A DNA stretch of 9,272 bases from Bacillota bacterium (GCA_012841005.1 DUVO01000328.1:1-9272), one strand, 5' to 3'; counted from the first letter of the stretch, positions 1-6,328 are shown. Program-made: numbers and translations. The notes: a model not told the origin generated them from the sequence alone.

Positions 1-1481
1 AACACAGCGAAGAGATCATTGTAAAGGACATGGTTCTTCATATTGGGTTCCAGGTGACCTACTACCTGAACCATGTTATCAACGGCCTCTTCAATGGAAT
101 TAAAGACTCCTGCTGCCGTCGCCCCAAGAATAGTGGCCCCCAGGGTCGTACATTCCGAGACTTTGAAGAGCTGGACTGGCCGGCCGTAAACATCGGCCTG
201 GATCTGGTTCCAGAGGGGGCTCTTGGCGGCACCGCCGGACAGGCCGATGACATCAAAGGGAGTGCCAAGGACTCCTTCCATGGCCTCGACAATCATCCGC
301 ATCTCAAAGGCGCAGCCTTCCAGGATTGCCCGGGCCAGCATGCTGCGGTCGTGCATGAAGGATAGCCCCAGGCCGCCGCCCCGGGCATTGTGGACATAAT
401 TGGGTGTCACCTGGCCTGTGAAGAAGGGGAAGAAGAGAAAACCCTTGCAGCCCGCCGGAGCCTTGGCCGCCTGGGCAGTGATCAGGTCATAGACCTCCAT
501 GCCCAGCTTCCTGGCTGTATCGGCTTCCACCTGGGCAAAGTTGTCCCGGAACCAGCGCAGGGTAGCAGCGGCAGCATGGAGATTGCCCTCGATATCCCAT
601 TTATGGGGAATGGCATGGCCTCCGAACATGATCCGCCCTTCGGGATCGGGCTTGCGGGAATCGGCGTGGGCCACCATGACGGCACCGGTGCCAATGGTGA
701 TCTCCGCCAATCCTTCCTTAATTACCCCGGAGCCAATGGCTGCACACTGCTGGTCCCCGCCCCCAACGCAGATGGGCATGCCGGGGGCAAAGCCCGTTTC
801 CTCGGCTGCCCTTTTACTGATTACACCCACCTGGCGCATGGGGGTTTTGACCGGCGGCAGCTTATCCATGGGGATGCCGGCCAGCTCGCAGATTTCCTGG
901 GACCAGTCCAGTTTATCGATTTCCATCATCCCATTCAGGGTTAAGGAAGAGGGATCAGAGAAGATTTCCTCCGAGCCCAGTTTATGCAGGAACCATTCCT
1001 GACCGTTGACCACCTTCCAGGTCTTTTCCCAGATCTTGGGCTTGTTGTTCATGACCCACATGATCTTGAACAGGGCCCAGTTGGCATACATGGCGGTCCC
1101 GGCAATCTCAATATACCTTTTATCGGACATCTTGGCTTTGAACTTGGGCAATTCCACATGGGAACCCCGGTTATCGTTCCAAACAATGGAATGATGCAGG
1201 CAGTTCCAATCCTCATCGATGCAGACAAAGGTGCCCCGCTGGCTGGAAAACCCGAGGGAGCCGATCTCCCTGGGATCAACACCGGTCCTGGCAATTACTT
1301 CCTGGCTGGCCTCACATATCCTTTTCCAAACCAGATCCATATCCTGCTCTACCCAACCTGCCTGGGGATAGGTACAGGGATATTCCCGGTATGCGGTACC
1401 AACTATATTTCCTTTTAAATCGGTTATCATCACCGTGCAACCAGTAGTACCTGCATCGATCCCACAAACATACTTGGCCAT
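1..1481 (-). CDS. FGGY-family carbohydrate kinase, C-terminal end cut by the window
   Basis: This gene encodes an ATP-dependent sugar or polyol kinase of the FGGY family, acting in the cytoplasm. The ATG at 1481-1479 follows AAAAAAGGAGG with about 8 bases of spacing. The frame stays open for 493 codons to the window edge. FGGY kinases are about 490-530 residues long, so only a few residues and the stop are missing. The N-terminal ATPase lobe begins with GIDAGTTG (residues 7-14). The probable catalytic Asp is D243 in VGGGDQQ, followed by an IGTGA phosphate-loop segment. The C-terminal lobe holds GLSGGAAKSPLWNQI, the usual adenine-side signature. A RWFRDNF segment recalls AI-2 kinase (LsrK)-like and related members, but substrate specificity in this family cannot be read from such a motif. 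It is the last visible gene of the sorC-led locus, 106 bp after the SDR gene. Family call is certain; xylulose, ribulose, erythritol or another substrate is open. Confidence 0.93.
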   Translation of the reverse strand, partial: MAKYVCGIDAGTTGCTVMITDLKGNIVGTAYREYPCTYPQAGWVEQDMDLVWKRICEASQEVIARTGVDPREIGSLGFSSQRGTFVCIDEDWNCLHHSIVWNDNRGSHVELPKFKAKMSDKRYIEIAGTAMYANWALFKIMWVMNNKPKIWEKTWKVVNGQEWFLHKLGSEEIFSDPSSLTLNGMMEIDKLDWSQEICELAGIPMDKLPPVKTPMRQVGVISKRAAEETGFAPGMPICVGGGDQQCAAIGSGVIKEGLAEITIGTGAVMVAHADSRKPDPEGRIMFGGHAIPHKWDIEGNLHAAAATLRWFRDNFAQVEADTARKLGMEVYDLITAQAAKAPAGCKGFLFFPFFTGQVTPNYVHNARGGGLGLSFMHDRSMLARAILEGCAFEMRMIVEAMEGVLGTPFDVIGLSGGAAKSPLWNQIQADVYGRPVQLFKVSECTTLGATILGATAAGVFNSIEEAVDNMVQVVGHLEPNMKNHVLYNDLFAV

Positions 1482-1587
1482 TAAGTTCGCCTCCTTTTTT
1501 ATCCAGTTCTTTTGGCAAATCCCGACGAAATCAACATAACCCCAAGCAGCCCTCTATCACCCCCAGGTACAGGATTGACCGGCAGTA

Positions 1588-2361
1588 CTAGATAGTTCTG
1601 CCTCCAGAAGCCAGGATGGTATCACCGATAACATAACTGGACAGATCAGAGACCAGGAAAAGGACAACATTGGCTATTTCTTCCGGCTGGGCGATCCGCC
1701 CCAGGGGTATATCATTAATTCGTTTCTGGCGCACCTTAACATCATAGTTGGCTGTGTAATACATTTCCGTTTCCACATAACCGGGGGCGATGCAGTTAAC
1801 CTTGATACCATATTGGGTTAATGTTTTAGCGCCATACTTGGTAAGGGCAATGACCCCCGCCTTGGCCGCCCCGTAGGCGGGCCCCATGGTTCCTCCGGTA
1901 AGGCCGGAGGTAGAAGAAATATTAACAATATGCCCTCCTCCCTGTTCCTTCATTATTGGAACTACCGCCCTGGTACAAAGGAAGGTGGAACGAAGACAAA
2001 TCTTATAAGCAGCATCAAAATCTGCCAGCGGGGTGTCAAAAAAAGTGCCCCGGGGACAGACGCCCGCATTGTTTACCAGGATGTCAATCCGGCCAAAACG
2101 GTTATAGGTCTCCTTGATCAGCCTGTTGGCATCTTCCTCTTCCCCCACATCTGCCTGGACCAGCAGGGATTCGGCTCCCCTCTGTTCCAATTCCCGAACT
2201 ACTTCCTGGCCCCGTTCCCGGTTCTGGACGTAGTTGATGGTAACCCCCCGGCAGCCGGCCTCGGCCAGGCGCAGGGCAATGGTGCGGCCAACCCCCCGGG
2301 ATGAACCTGTTACTACAGCCACTTTACCGGCCAAAGAAATTTCAATCACAGCCTTTTTCAC
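1588..2361 (-). CDS. SDR-family NAD(P)-dependent oxidoreductase (FabG-like)
   Basis: This is a classical short-chain dehydrogenase/reductase of about 257 residues, expected to oxidise or reduce a hydroxyl/keto group with NAD(P). Visible motifs are the cofactor loop TGSSRGVG (residues 18-25), NNAG (97-100), and the catalytic Ser150, Tyr163 and Lys167 in the S-x12-YGAAK arrangement. The chain ends in GGRTI, where family members usually have a short GG-W-T/V tail. I chose the GTG at 2361-2359 because AGGA lies 5 bases upstream. A GTG 15 bases further upstream (2376) is in frame but has no ribosome site. The Asn of the usual N-S-Y-K tetrad aligns with Cys122 (YKICLRSTFL, where relatives have N-L-K/R-G/S-T-F-L). 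It sits 27 bp after deoC and so is probably co-transcribed. Annotation pipelines may call it 3-oxoacyl-ACP reductase, but the neighbours argue for a sugar or polyol substrate. Confidence 0.92.
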   Translation of the reverse strand: MKKAVIEISLAGKVAVVTGSSRGVGRTIALRLAEAGCRGVTINYVQNRERGQEVVRELEQRGAESLLVQADVGEEEDANRLIKETYNRFGRIDILVNNAGVCPRGTFFDTPLADFDAAYKICLRSTFLCTRAVVPIMKEQGGGHIVNISSTSGLTGGTMGPAYGAAKAGVIALTKYGAKTLTQYGIKVNCIAPGYVETEMYYTANYDVKVRQKRINDIPLGRIAQPEEIANVVLFLVSDLSSYVIGDTILASGGRTI

Positions 2362-2388
2362 CCCAATCCTGTACACTTTTTTCGCAAA

Positions 2389-3048
2389 CTAACCCTGGAC
2401 GATCCCCACCCCGGCGCTGGTCCCCAACCGGGTTGCTCCCGCTGCGATAAAGGCCCGGGCCGCTTCTATATCCCTGATCCCCCCGGCTGCTTTAACTCCC
2501 AGGGCCGGGGAAACATTGGCCCGCAACAGGCGCACATCTTCTATAGTCGCTCCCCCCGTCCCAAAACCCGTCGAGGTCTTGACAAAGTGGGCCCCTGCCT
2601 CCTCTGCCGTCCGGCAGGCCAAAACCTTCTCCTCATCGGTGAGATAGCAGGTCTCGAGAATAACCTTGACCAAGGCCCCTGCACCAGCCTTCACAACGGC
2701 TTTAATATCATCTCGAACCCGGTCCGGCCTACCCTCCTTGAGGGCACCAATATTGATCACCATATCCAGCTCCGCCGCCCCTGCCGCCACGGCCTCTTCG
2801 GCCTCCCGGGCCTTGGTAAGGCTGGTGGTGGCTCCCAGGGGAAAACCAATGACAGTAGCCACCCTGACCTCTGTTCCCTCAAGGAGTTTGACGGCATTTA
2901 CCACCTGGCTGGGATTAATGCAGACGGCCCGAAAACCATACCGGCGGGCCTCCGCGCACAAGGTTTCAATGTCTGCTTGAGTTGCTGTTGCTTTGAGGTT
3001 GGTATGATCAATATATTTGGCGATTTCGGCACCACTCAACATTTCCAT
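2389..3048 (-). CDS. deoC: deoxyribose-phosphate aldolase (DERA)
   Basis: This is a class I aldolase of 219 residues, the usual DERA length. The family cleaves 2-deoxy-D-ribose 5-phosphate to glyceraldehyde 3-phosphate and acetaldehyde in the cytoplasm. All catalytic positions are visible: Asp95 in [11 protein letters not shown] (E. coli Asp102), the Schiff-base Lys157 in [15 protein letters not shown] (E. coli Lys167), and Lys186 in [10 protein letters not shown] (E. coli Lys201). The N-terminal [12 protein letters not shown] block is also typical. AGGAGGG lies just upstream. The ATG at 3048 gives only about 3 bases of spacing and the ATG at 3042 (Met3) gives about 9, so the true start may be two residues later. 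It lies between a GatD-like dehydrogenase and an SDR rather than beside nucleoside phosphorylase or phosphopentomutase genes. It may therefore serve a sugar/polyol route instead of deoxynucleoside salvage. Confidence 0.96.
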   Translation of the reverse strand: MEMLSGAEIAKYIDHTNLKATATQADIETLCAEARRYGFRAVCINPSQVVNAVKLLEGTEVRVATVIGFPLGATTSLTKAREAEEAVAAGAAELDMVINIGALKEGRPDRVRDDIKAVVKAGAGALVKVILETCYLTDEEKVLACRTAEEAGAHFVKTSTGFGTGGATIEDVRLLRANVSPALGVKAAGGIRDIEAARAFIAAGATRLGTSAGVGIVQG

Positions 3049-3088
3049 ATCCCTCCTGCCGGTTTATCCTAGCACTGTGATCTAATCG

Positions 3089-4144
3089 TTACCGTTCCGG
3101 GAAAAACATAACCTTATTGAAGTACTCTTTTCGCCCCTGCATCATCTTAAAGGCATCCTGGATTTCATCGAGGGAAAGCCGGTGGGTAATCAGCTCTTCG
3201 CCCTTGAGCCGGCCCAGCCCCATGAAAAGCAGGGACCTTTCCCAATCACTGAAAAAGGGGGCAAAGGAAGAATTCCACGACCCCACCAGGGTCAGTTCTT
3301 TGCGGAGGATCCCATCCACTGCCTTTTCCCGCAACGGGAGATCACTATGGGAAATGCCGCCCCAGACAATGCTGCCCAGTTTAGCGGTAGCAAGAATGCT
3401 CTGTTCCTGGGTTATCTTGTGTCCGGCAAATTCCACCGCCCGTTCTACTCCTTTGCCGCCCGTCAGTTCCAGGATCCTTTCCACCGGATCCTCTTCCCGG
3501 CCGTTGATGCAATGATCCGCCCCCAGTTGGGCGGCCACGGCCAGTTTTTCCGGGAAGATATCAATGGCAATGGTCTCCCTGGCTCCCAGGAGCTTGGCCC
3601 ACTGGAGGGCAAAGGTACCGATAGGTCCAACCCCAAAGACGGCCACCCGGTCTCCCGGCTGGATTCCCAGTTTTTTCACCGCATGGAGGGCCACCGAGGC
3701 CGGGTCGGTCATGGCACCCATTTCAAAGCTGACCCCTTCCGGTAAGGGTAGGAGATTGGCTGCCGGTGCCACCACATACTCGGCAAAGGCACCATCGGTA
3801 CGGGACCCCAGATAATTGTAGTTTTCACAGAGCTGGTACTGTCCTATGCGACAAAAATCGCAGATTTCGCAGGGCATAAGGGGAATAACGGTAACCCTTT
3901 GTCCAAGAGGTACCCCATCTACTCCCGGGCCCAGTTCCACCACTTCCCCGGCGAACTCGTGCCCAGGAATGGTCGGGAAACGGTAGGTGCCGGTCTCCAT
4001 GACCCGGGAAATGTCGGAGCCGCACACCCCACAGGCCTTTACTTTAAGCAAAACCTGTCCTTCCCCCGGTTCCGGAACCGGCACCTCCTCGGTCCGGATA
4101 TCACCCGGAGCGTACAAATTAGCAGCTTTCATTGTTTTTTTCAC
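3089..4144 (-). CDS. zinc-dependent polyol (or polyol-phosphate) dehydrogenase, GatD-like
   Basis: This is a medium-chain zinc alcohol dehydrogenase of 351 residues that probably oxidises a polyol or polyol phosphate to a ketose with NAD+. Catalytic-zinc positions are Cys41 in CGVCGSD and His62-Glu63 in PGHEF. The structural zinc is bound by Cys92, Cys95, Cys98 and Cys106 in PCEICDFCRIGQYQLC. The Rossmann loop is GVGPIG (171-176). Segments such as YLGSRTDGAFAEYVV and ILRKELTLVGSWNSS resemble galactitol-1-phosphate 5-dehydrogenase (GatD), and PCEICDFC sits where GatD has PCFTCPEC. The usual E-P near the active site is D147-P148 here. The start is a GTG with GGAGG 8 bases upstream; an ATG four codons later is less well placed. 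It follows the remnant of a second, different zinc dehydrogenase and precedes deoC by 40 bp, so it is probably part of the operon. Exact substrate is unknown. Confidence 0.93.
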   Translation of the reverse strand: MKKTMKAANLYAPGDIRTEEVPVPEPGEGQVLLKVKACGVCGSDISRVMETGTYRFPTIPGHEFAGEVVELGPGVDGVPLGQRVTVIPLMPCEICDFCRIGQYQLCENYNYLGSRTDGAFAEYVVAPAANLLPLPEGVSFEMGAMTDPASVALHAVKKLGIQPGDRVAVFGVGPIGTFALQWAKLLGARETIAIDIFPEKLAVAAQLGADHCINGREEDPVERILELTGGKGVERAVEFAGHKITQEQSILATAKLGSIVWGGISHSDLPLREKAVDGILRKELTLVGSWNSSFAPFFSDWERSLLFMGLGRLKGEELITHRLSLDEIQDAFKMMQGRKEYFNKVMFFPER

Positions 4145-4159
4145 TGAACGACCCTCCAG

Positions 4160-4420
4160 TCACTCTGTTATCTGTGGTTTGATTACTACCTTTAACTCTC
4201 ACCCCGTTTGATCAAATCCATCCCCTCCTCAACTTTTCTGAGGGGAAGCCTGTGGGTAATGAAATCACCGGTATTTATTGTCCCCGCAGCTATGAGATTC
4301 AATGCCAGATCGCAATCCCGGGGAGAAGCAGAAAAAGAACCATGAACGGTAACTTCCTTGTAGTGGATGACATTTGCATCCATGGCGATAATGGGATCAT
4401 TCTTGGGCAAGCCGCCCCTG
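4160..4420 (-). pseudogene. C-terminal remnant of a second zinc-dependent alcohol/sorbitol dehydrogenase
   Basis: About 75 codons read as the tail of a medium-chain zinc dehydrogenase: GGLPKNDPIIAMDANVIHY, then KEVTVHGSFSASPRD, then FITHRLPLRKVEEGMDLIK. This matches the C-terminal third of sorbitol/threonine dehydrogenase-type proteins. The zinc-binding and most of the NAD-binding parts are missing. The frame stops at a TAA at 4194-4192 directly after KRGES. Adding one base there restores SLKVVIKPQITE and a TGA at 4162-4160, which is the normal kind of ending for the family, so a one-base deletion is inferred. That original stop lies just before the ribosome site of the intact dehydrogenase downstream. 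The sequence differs clearly from the intact GatD-like neighbour, so it is not a simple duplicate of it. Confidence 0.85.
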
Positions 4421-4730
4421 GCCACAGCCTGGGCTATGGCACCAAATCCAACCAGGCCTACAGTCCGTCATCCCAATTCCGGAATAAAATCATTGTTATG
4501 ATAATCCCGACGCCACACACCAGCCTTAAGGGCCGCGTGACCCCGGGCAATATTCCTGGCTTCGGATATTATGGCACCAATGGTGAAATCGGACACGGTC
4601 TCTGCCAACCGCCCCGGTGTGTTAAATACCTTGATGCCCTTTTGCGTGGCATATTCCACATTAATATTTTCTAAACCGGTCCGCAAAGTACCTATGACCC
4701 GAAGTTTTTCCCCCGCATCGATCAAGGCCC
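4421..4730 (-). pseudogene. internal remnant of a D-2-hydroxyacid dehydrogenase
   Basis: About 100 codons read as the middle of a D-isomer-specific 2-hydroxyacid dehydrogenase (phosphoglycerate/glyoxylate/lactate type). The order is LIDAGEKLRVIGTLRTGLEN, GIKVFNTPGRLAETVSDFTI, ARNIARGHAALKAGVWRRD, and then the Rossmann start TVGLVGFGAIAQAVA. The N-terminal domain start and everything after the first glycine-rich loop, including the catalytic Arg, Glu and His regions, are absent. A TGA at 4470-4468 interrupts the frame inside ELG-stop-RTVGLVG. Relatives read G-K/R-T here, and GGA to TGA is a single change. The segment is fused in frame to the downstream dehydrogenase tail and out of frame to the upstream kinase fragment. 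No start codon or ribosome site of its own remains. Boundaries are estimated to within about 10 bases. Confidence 0.83.
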
Positions 4731-5077
4731 TGTGCCAGCATGTTTTCAATAATCGGCGCTACCCGCCGATCGCCCCAGTTGATGGCATTGTAAATCGGCT
4801 CGCCCGTCTTTTTGTCCCAGATGGTGGTGGTTTCCCGCTGATTGGTAATACCGATGGCGACTACGTCCTTGGCCGAAAGATTACAGCTTTTCAGAACCTC
4901 CTGGGTCACGTCCAGCTGAGCCCGCCAGATCTCCGGTGAACGCTGCTCATGCCAGCCCGGTTGGGGATACAACGGGCTAAACTCCTTATTGGCTACCCCA
5001 ATTACCTGGCCATCATGGTCAATCAAAAGGGCTCTTACACTAGTGGTTCCCGCATCCATAGCCAGCACATAAGCCAT
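4731..5077 (-). pseudogene. N-terminal remnant of a glycerol-kinase-like FGGY kinase
   Basis: This is the first ~115 codons of an FGGY kinase, with an intact ATG at 5077 and AAGGAGG 9 bases upstream. It reads AMDAGTTSVRALLIDHDG at the ATP-binding N-terminus, then YPQPGWHEQ, then VAIGITNQRETTTIWDKKTG and YNAINWGDRRVAPIIENM. The Q-R-E-T and W-D-K-x-T-G blocks are characteristic of glycerol kinase and close relatives. A full kinase has about 500 residues, so roughly three quarters are gone, including the catalytic Asp and the second lobe. After about 4731 the frame runs into dehydrogenase-derived DNA out of phase and stops at a TAG at 4663-4661. It differs in sequence from the intact FGGY kinase at 1-1481. 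It could still be translated as a truncated product of 138 residues, which would not be an active kinase. Confidence 0.88.
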
Positions 5078-5157
5078 GATTTAATTCCTCCTTCGCTTAG
5101 ACTAAAGACTTCTTTACCGGTACACCGTTGCCATCATTTTCCTAAATCATCCCCCCC

Positions 5158-6123
5158 TTAAAAAGCATCCTTTTTAGCCAAAGTCAATACCCCCCTGGCC
5201 GTGATTTCATCGGTAATCAGCACATTAATATACCCGCCCCGCAGGGCGCCCAAAATACCCTCAACCCGGTTCAGACCCCCGGCAACACCGATGGAATAGG
5301 GTTTTTCCTTTATTTCCTCCAGGCTGATGCCGATGGTCCGCCTGTCCAGGTCAGTGCTGTAGAGACTGCCATCCCGGCGGAAAAACCGGGAACAGATATC
5401 CCCCACTGCACCATTGGCCCGCATATTTTCAATATCCCCGGCCGTGAAAAAACCGGCCTTGACCAACACAGAATTGCGGCTGGGATAACCGATGCTCACC
5501 ATGGCGATATTGGCCCTGCGCCCCAGTTGAAGAATATTTTGAATAGAAGGTTCCCGGACCAAAACCTTCCTGGTTGCCTCGTCTTCGACAAAGGTGGGGG
5601 CCGGGAGAAGATAGGCGGTACCATTAAAGGCCCGGGCAAAGGTTACGGCCAAATCTCCCGTGGGAAAGTTAGTACTGGTACGGGTCACACCGCCCTTTAA
5701 CTGAACCACCCTGATATCAGGAGGCTGTTTATTGCCCGACAGGGATCTGGCCACCTGATGCAGGGTATTGCCCCAGGCAATACCAATAATATCTCCAGCC
5801 TCCACTATGGCTTCCAAATACCGGGCCGCCGCCTTCCCCAACTCCTGGGTCAATTCCCCGGGTTCTGTGGTCGCCAGGGGAACAACCAGAACATCTCGGA
5901 GGTTGAAACACTCCTTAAGTTCCCGGGCTAGGCCGTCACAAACCTCCTGGGGGTCAATTATATTAATCTGCACCACCCCCATCTCCCGGGCCTGCTGCAG
6001 GTAGCGGGAAACCTGGGGCCGGGAGATGTTCAACTTTGCAGCTATTTCCTGCTGGGTCTCCCCCTTCTCGTAGTACAGGCGGGCAATCTGCAGTATCATT
6101 TGCAACCTTGATTCAGCTGGCAT
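5158..6123 (-). CDS. SorC/DeoR-type sugar-binding transcriptional regulator
   Basis: This regulator of about 321 residues has the two-part SorC layout. An N-terminal helix-turn-helix spans about residues 23-43 (TQQEIAAKLNISRPQVSRYL). A sugar-phosphate-binding domain fills the rest, including GIAWGNTLHQVA, VVQLKGGV and the C-terminal VLITDEITARGVLTL motif. SorC proteins are usually tetrameric and respond to phosphorylated sugars made by the pathway they control. The ATG at 6123-6121 is preferred because AGAGGTGA lies at good spacing before it. An in-frame ATG at 6141 has no ribosome site and falls inside a palindrome. The gene heads the catabolic cluster, 80 bp before the kinase remnant. The two dyads just upstream suggest that it controls its own promoter and hence the whole cluster. 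Whether it represses or activates, and its effector, cannot be told from sequence. Confidence 0.94.
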   Translation of the reverse strand: MPAESRLQMILQIARLYYEKGETQQEIAAKLNISRPQVSRYLQQAREMGVVQINIIDPQEVCDGLARELKECFNLRDVLVVPLATTEPGELTQELGKAAARYLEAIVEAGDIIGIAWGNTLHQVARSLSGNKQPPDIRVVQLKGGVTRTSTNFPTGDLAVTFARAFNGTAYLLPAPTFVEDEATRKVLVREPSIQNILQLGRRANIAMVSIGYPSRNSVLVKAGFFTAGDIENMRANGAVGDICSRFFRRDGSLYSTDLDRRTIGISLEEIKEKPYSIGVAGGLNRVEGILGALRGGYINVLITDEITARGVLTLAKKDAF

Positions 6124-6134
6124 AATGTCACCTC

Positions 6135-6148
6135 TGAACATTTGTTCA
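6135..6148. promoter_or_regulatory. candidate SorC operator, proximal dyad
   Basis: The sequence TGAACA-TT-TGTTCA is a perfect inverted repeat with a 2-base spacer. It sits immediately upstream of the ribosome site of the SorC-type regulator gene. Position and symmetry suit an autoregulatory operator. A related, less perfect site is centred 22 bp further upstream. The binding claim is inference. Confidence 0.6.
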
Positions 6149-6156
6149 TGCTGGCT

Positions 6157-6170
6157 TGTACATATGTAAC
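6157..6170. promoter_or_regulatory. candidate SorC operator, distal dyad
   Basis: TGTACA-TA-TGTAAC contains the perfect 10-base palindrome TACATATGTA (6159-6168). Its left half TGTACA matches the TGAACA half-site of the proximal dyad at five of six bases. The centre-to-centre distance to the proximal dyad is 22 bp, about two helical turns, so both sites would face the same side of the DNA. That suits binding by one tetrameric regulator. Confidence 0.5.
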
Positions 6171-6283
6171 ATATTCGCTACCAGACAAAACAATTCCTCC
6201 TTTGGTTAATTTATTTTATGTTGGAAAATATAGAAGACTGCTCTTCTGTTATCCGGGCAGGATAGAGAAAGAATAACGCCAGA

Positions 6284-6328
6284 TATATAAAAAACAGCTC
6301 CCTTGGGCCTTTAACCCTGGGAACTGTT
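6284..6328 (-). terminator. intrinsic terminator after the P-loop/Asp23-like gene
   Basis: On the minus strand, AACAGTTCCC (6328-6319) pairs with GGGAGCTGTT (6302-6293), a 10-bp stem with one G-U pair. An inner CCC/GGG can extend it. The stem is followed directly by TTTTTTATATAT. This is a standard Rho-independent terminator, 54 bp past the stop of the upstream gene. It separates the nnr/mazEF block from the SorC-led catabolic cluster. The plus-strand reading lacks a good U-tract. Confidence 0.85.

Larger units (their letters stand above)
6096..6188 (-). other. possible short leader ORF upstream of sorC
   Basis: A strong ribosome-binding sequence (AAAGGAGG on the minus strand, 6203-6196) lies 7 bases before a TTG at 6188-6186. 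From there a 30-codon frame runs to a TGA and overlaps the start of the regulator gene in another frame. It reads roughly MSGSEYVTYVQAS and then MNKCSEVTLCQ. I do not recognise the peptide. It could be a leader for translational coupling, or the ribosome site may be a relic or a chance match. TTG starts are less common, so confidence is low. Confidence 0.22.

Noticed and set aside
390..944. A 184-codon open frame on the plus strand, and a second one at 499-1002
   Set aside because: Both lie antisense to the FGGY kinase, whose frame carries clear family motifs throughout. They look like codon-bias shadows with no recognisable content.
1500..1540. A 12-codon frame starting with ATG between the SDR and kinase genes
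   Set aside because: It is very short, lacks a spaced ribosome site and encodes nothing recognisable.
2359..2376. GTG at 2376 as SDR start
   Set aside because: No Shine-Dalgarno precedes it, while the GTG at 2361 has AGGA at 5 bases. I cannot exclude it completely.
4468..4470. TGA read as selenocysteine instead of stop
   Set aside because: No 2-hydroxyacid dehydrogenase selenoprotein is known to me, relatives have Gly here, and the same stretch carries large deletions and a frameshift. A nonsense mutation is simpler.
4160..5077. Insertion sequence or transposase as the cause of the broken region
   Set aside because: No terminal inverted repeats, target duplications or transposase-like frames are visible at the junctions. 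Plain deletions explain the pattern.
5090..5125. Small inverted repeats (TAAAGA-AG-TCTTTA and CGGT-GT-ACCG) between sorC and the kinase remnant
   Set aside because: The stems are short, have no T-run and lie just before a good ribosome site, so there is no support for a terminator or operator.
6121..6141. Upstream ATG at 6141 as start of the SorC regulator
   Set aside because: It has no ribosome site and falls inside the perfect dyad. The ATG at 6123 has AGAGGTGA at good spacing and gives the normal family N-terminus.
6157..6170. UACAU in the sorC leader as a MazF cleavage target
   Set aside because: The motif is only five bases, it is part of a palindrome better explained as an operator, and the specificity of this MazF is not known.
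6232..6247. AGAAGA-CTGC-TCTTCT inverted repeat upstream of sorC
   Set aside because: The stem is only 6 bp and AT-rich, without a clear U-tract or a gene end nearby. It could be chance.
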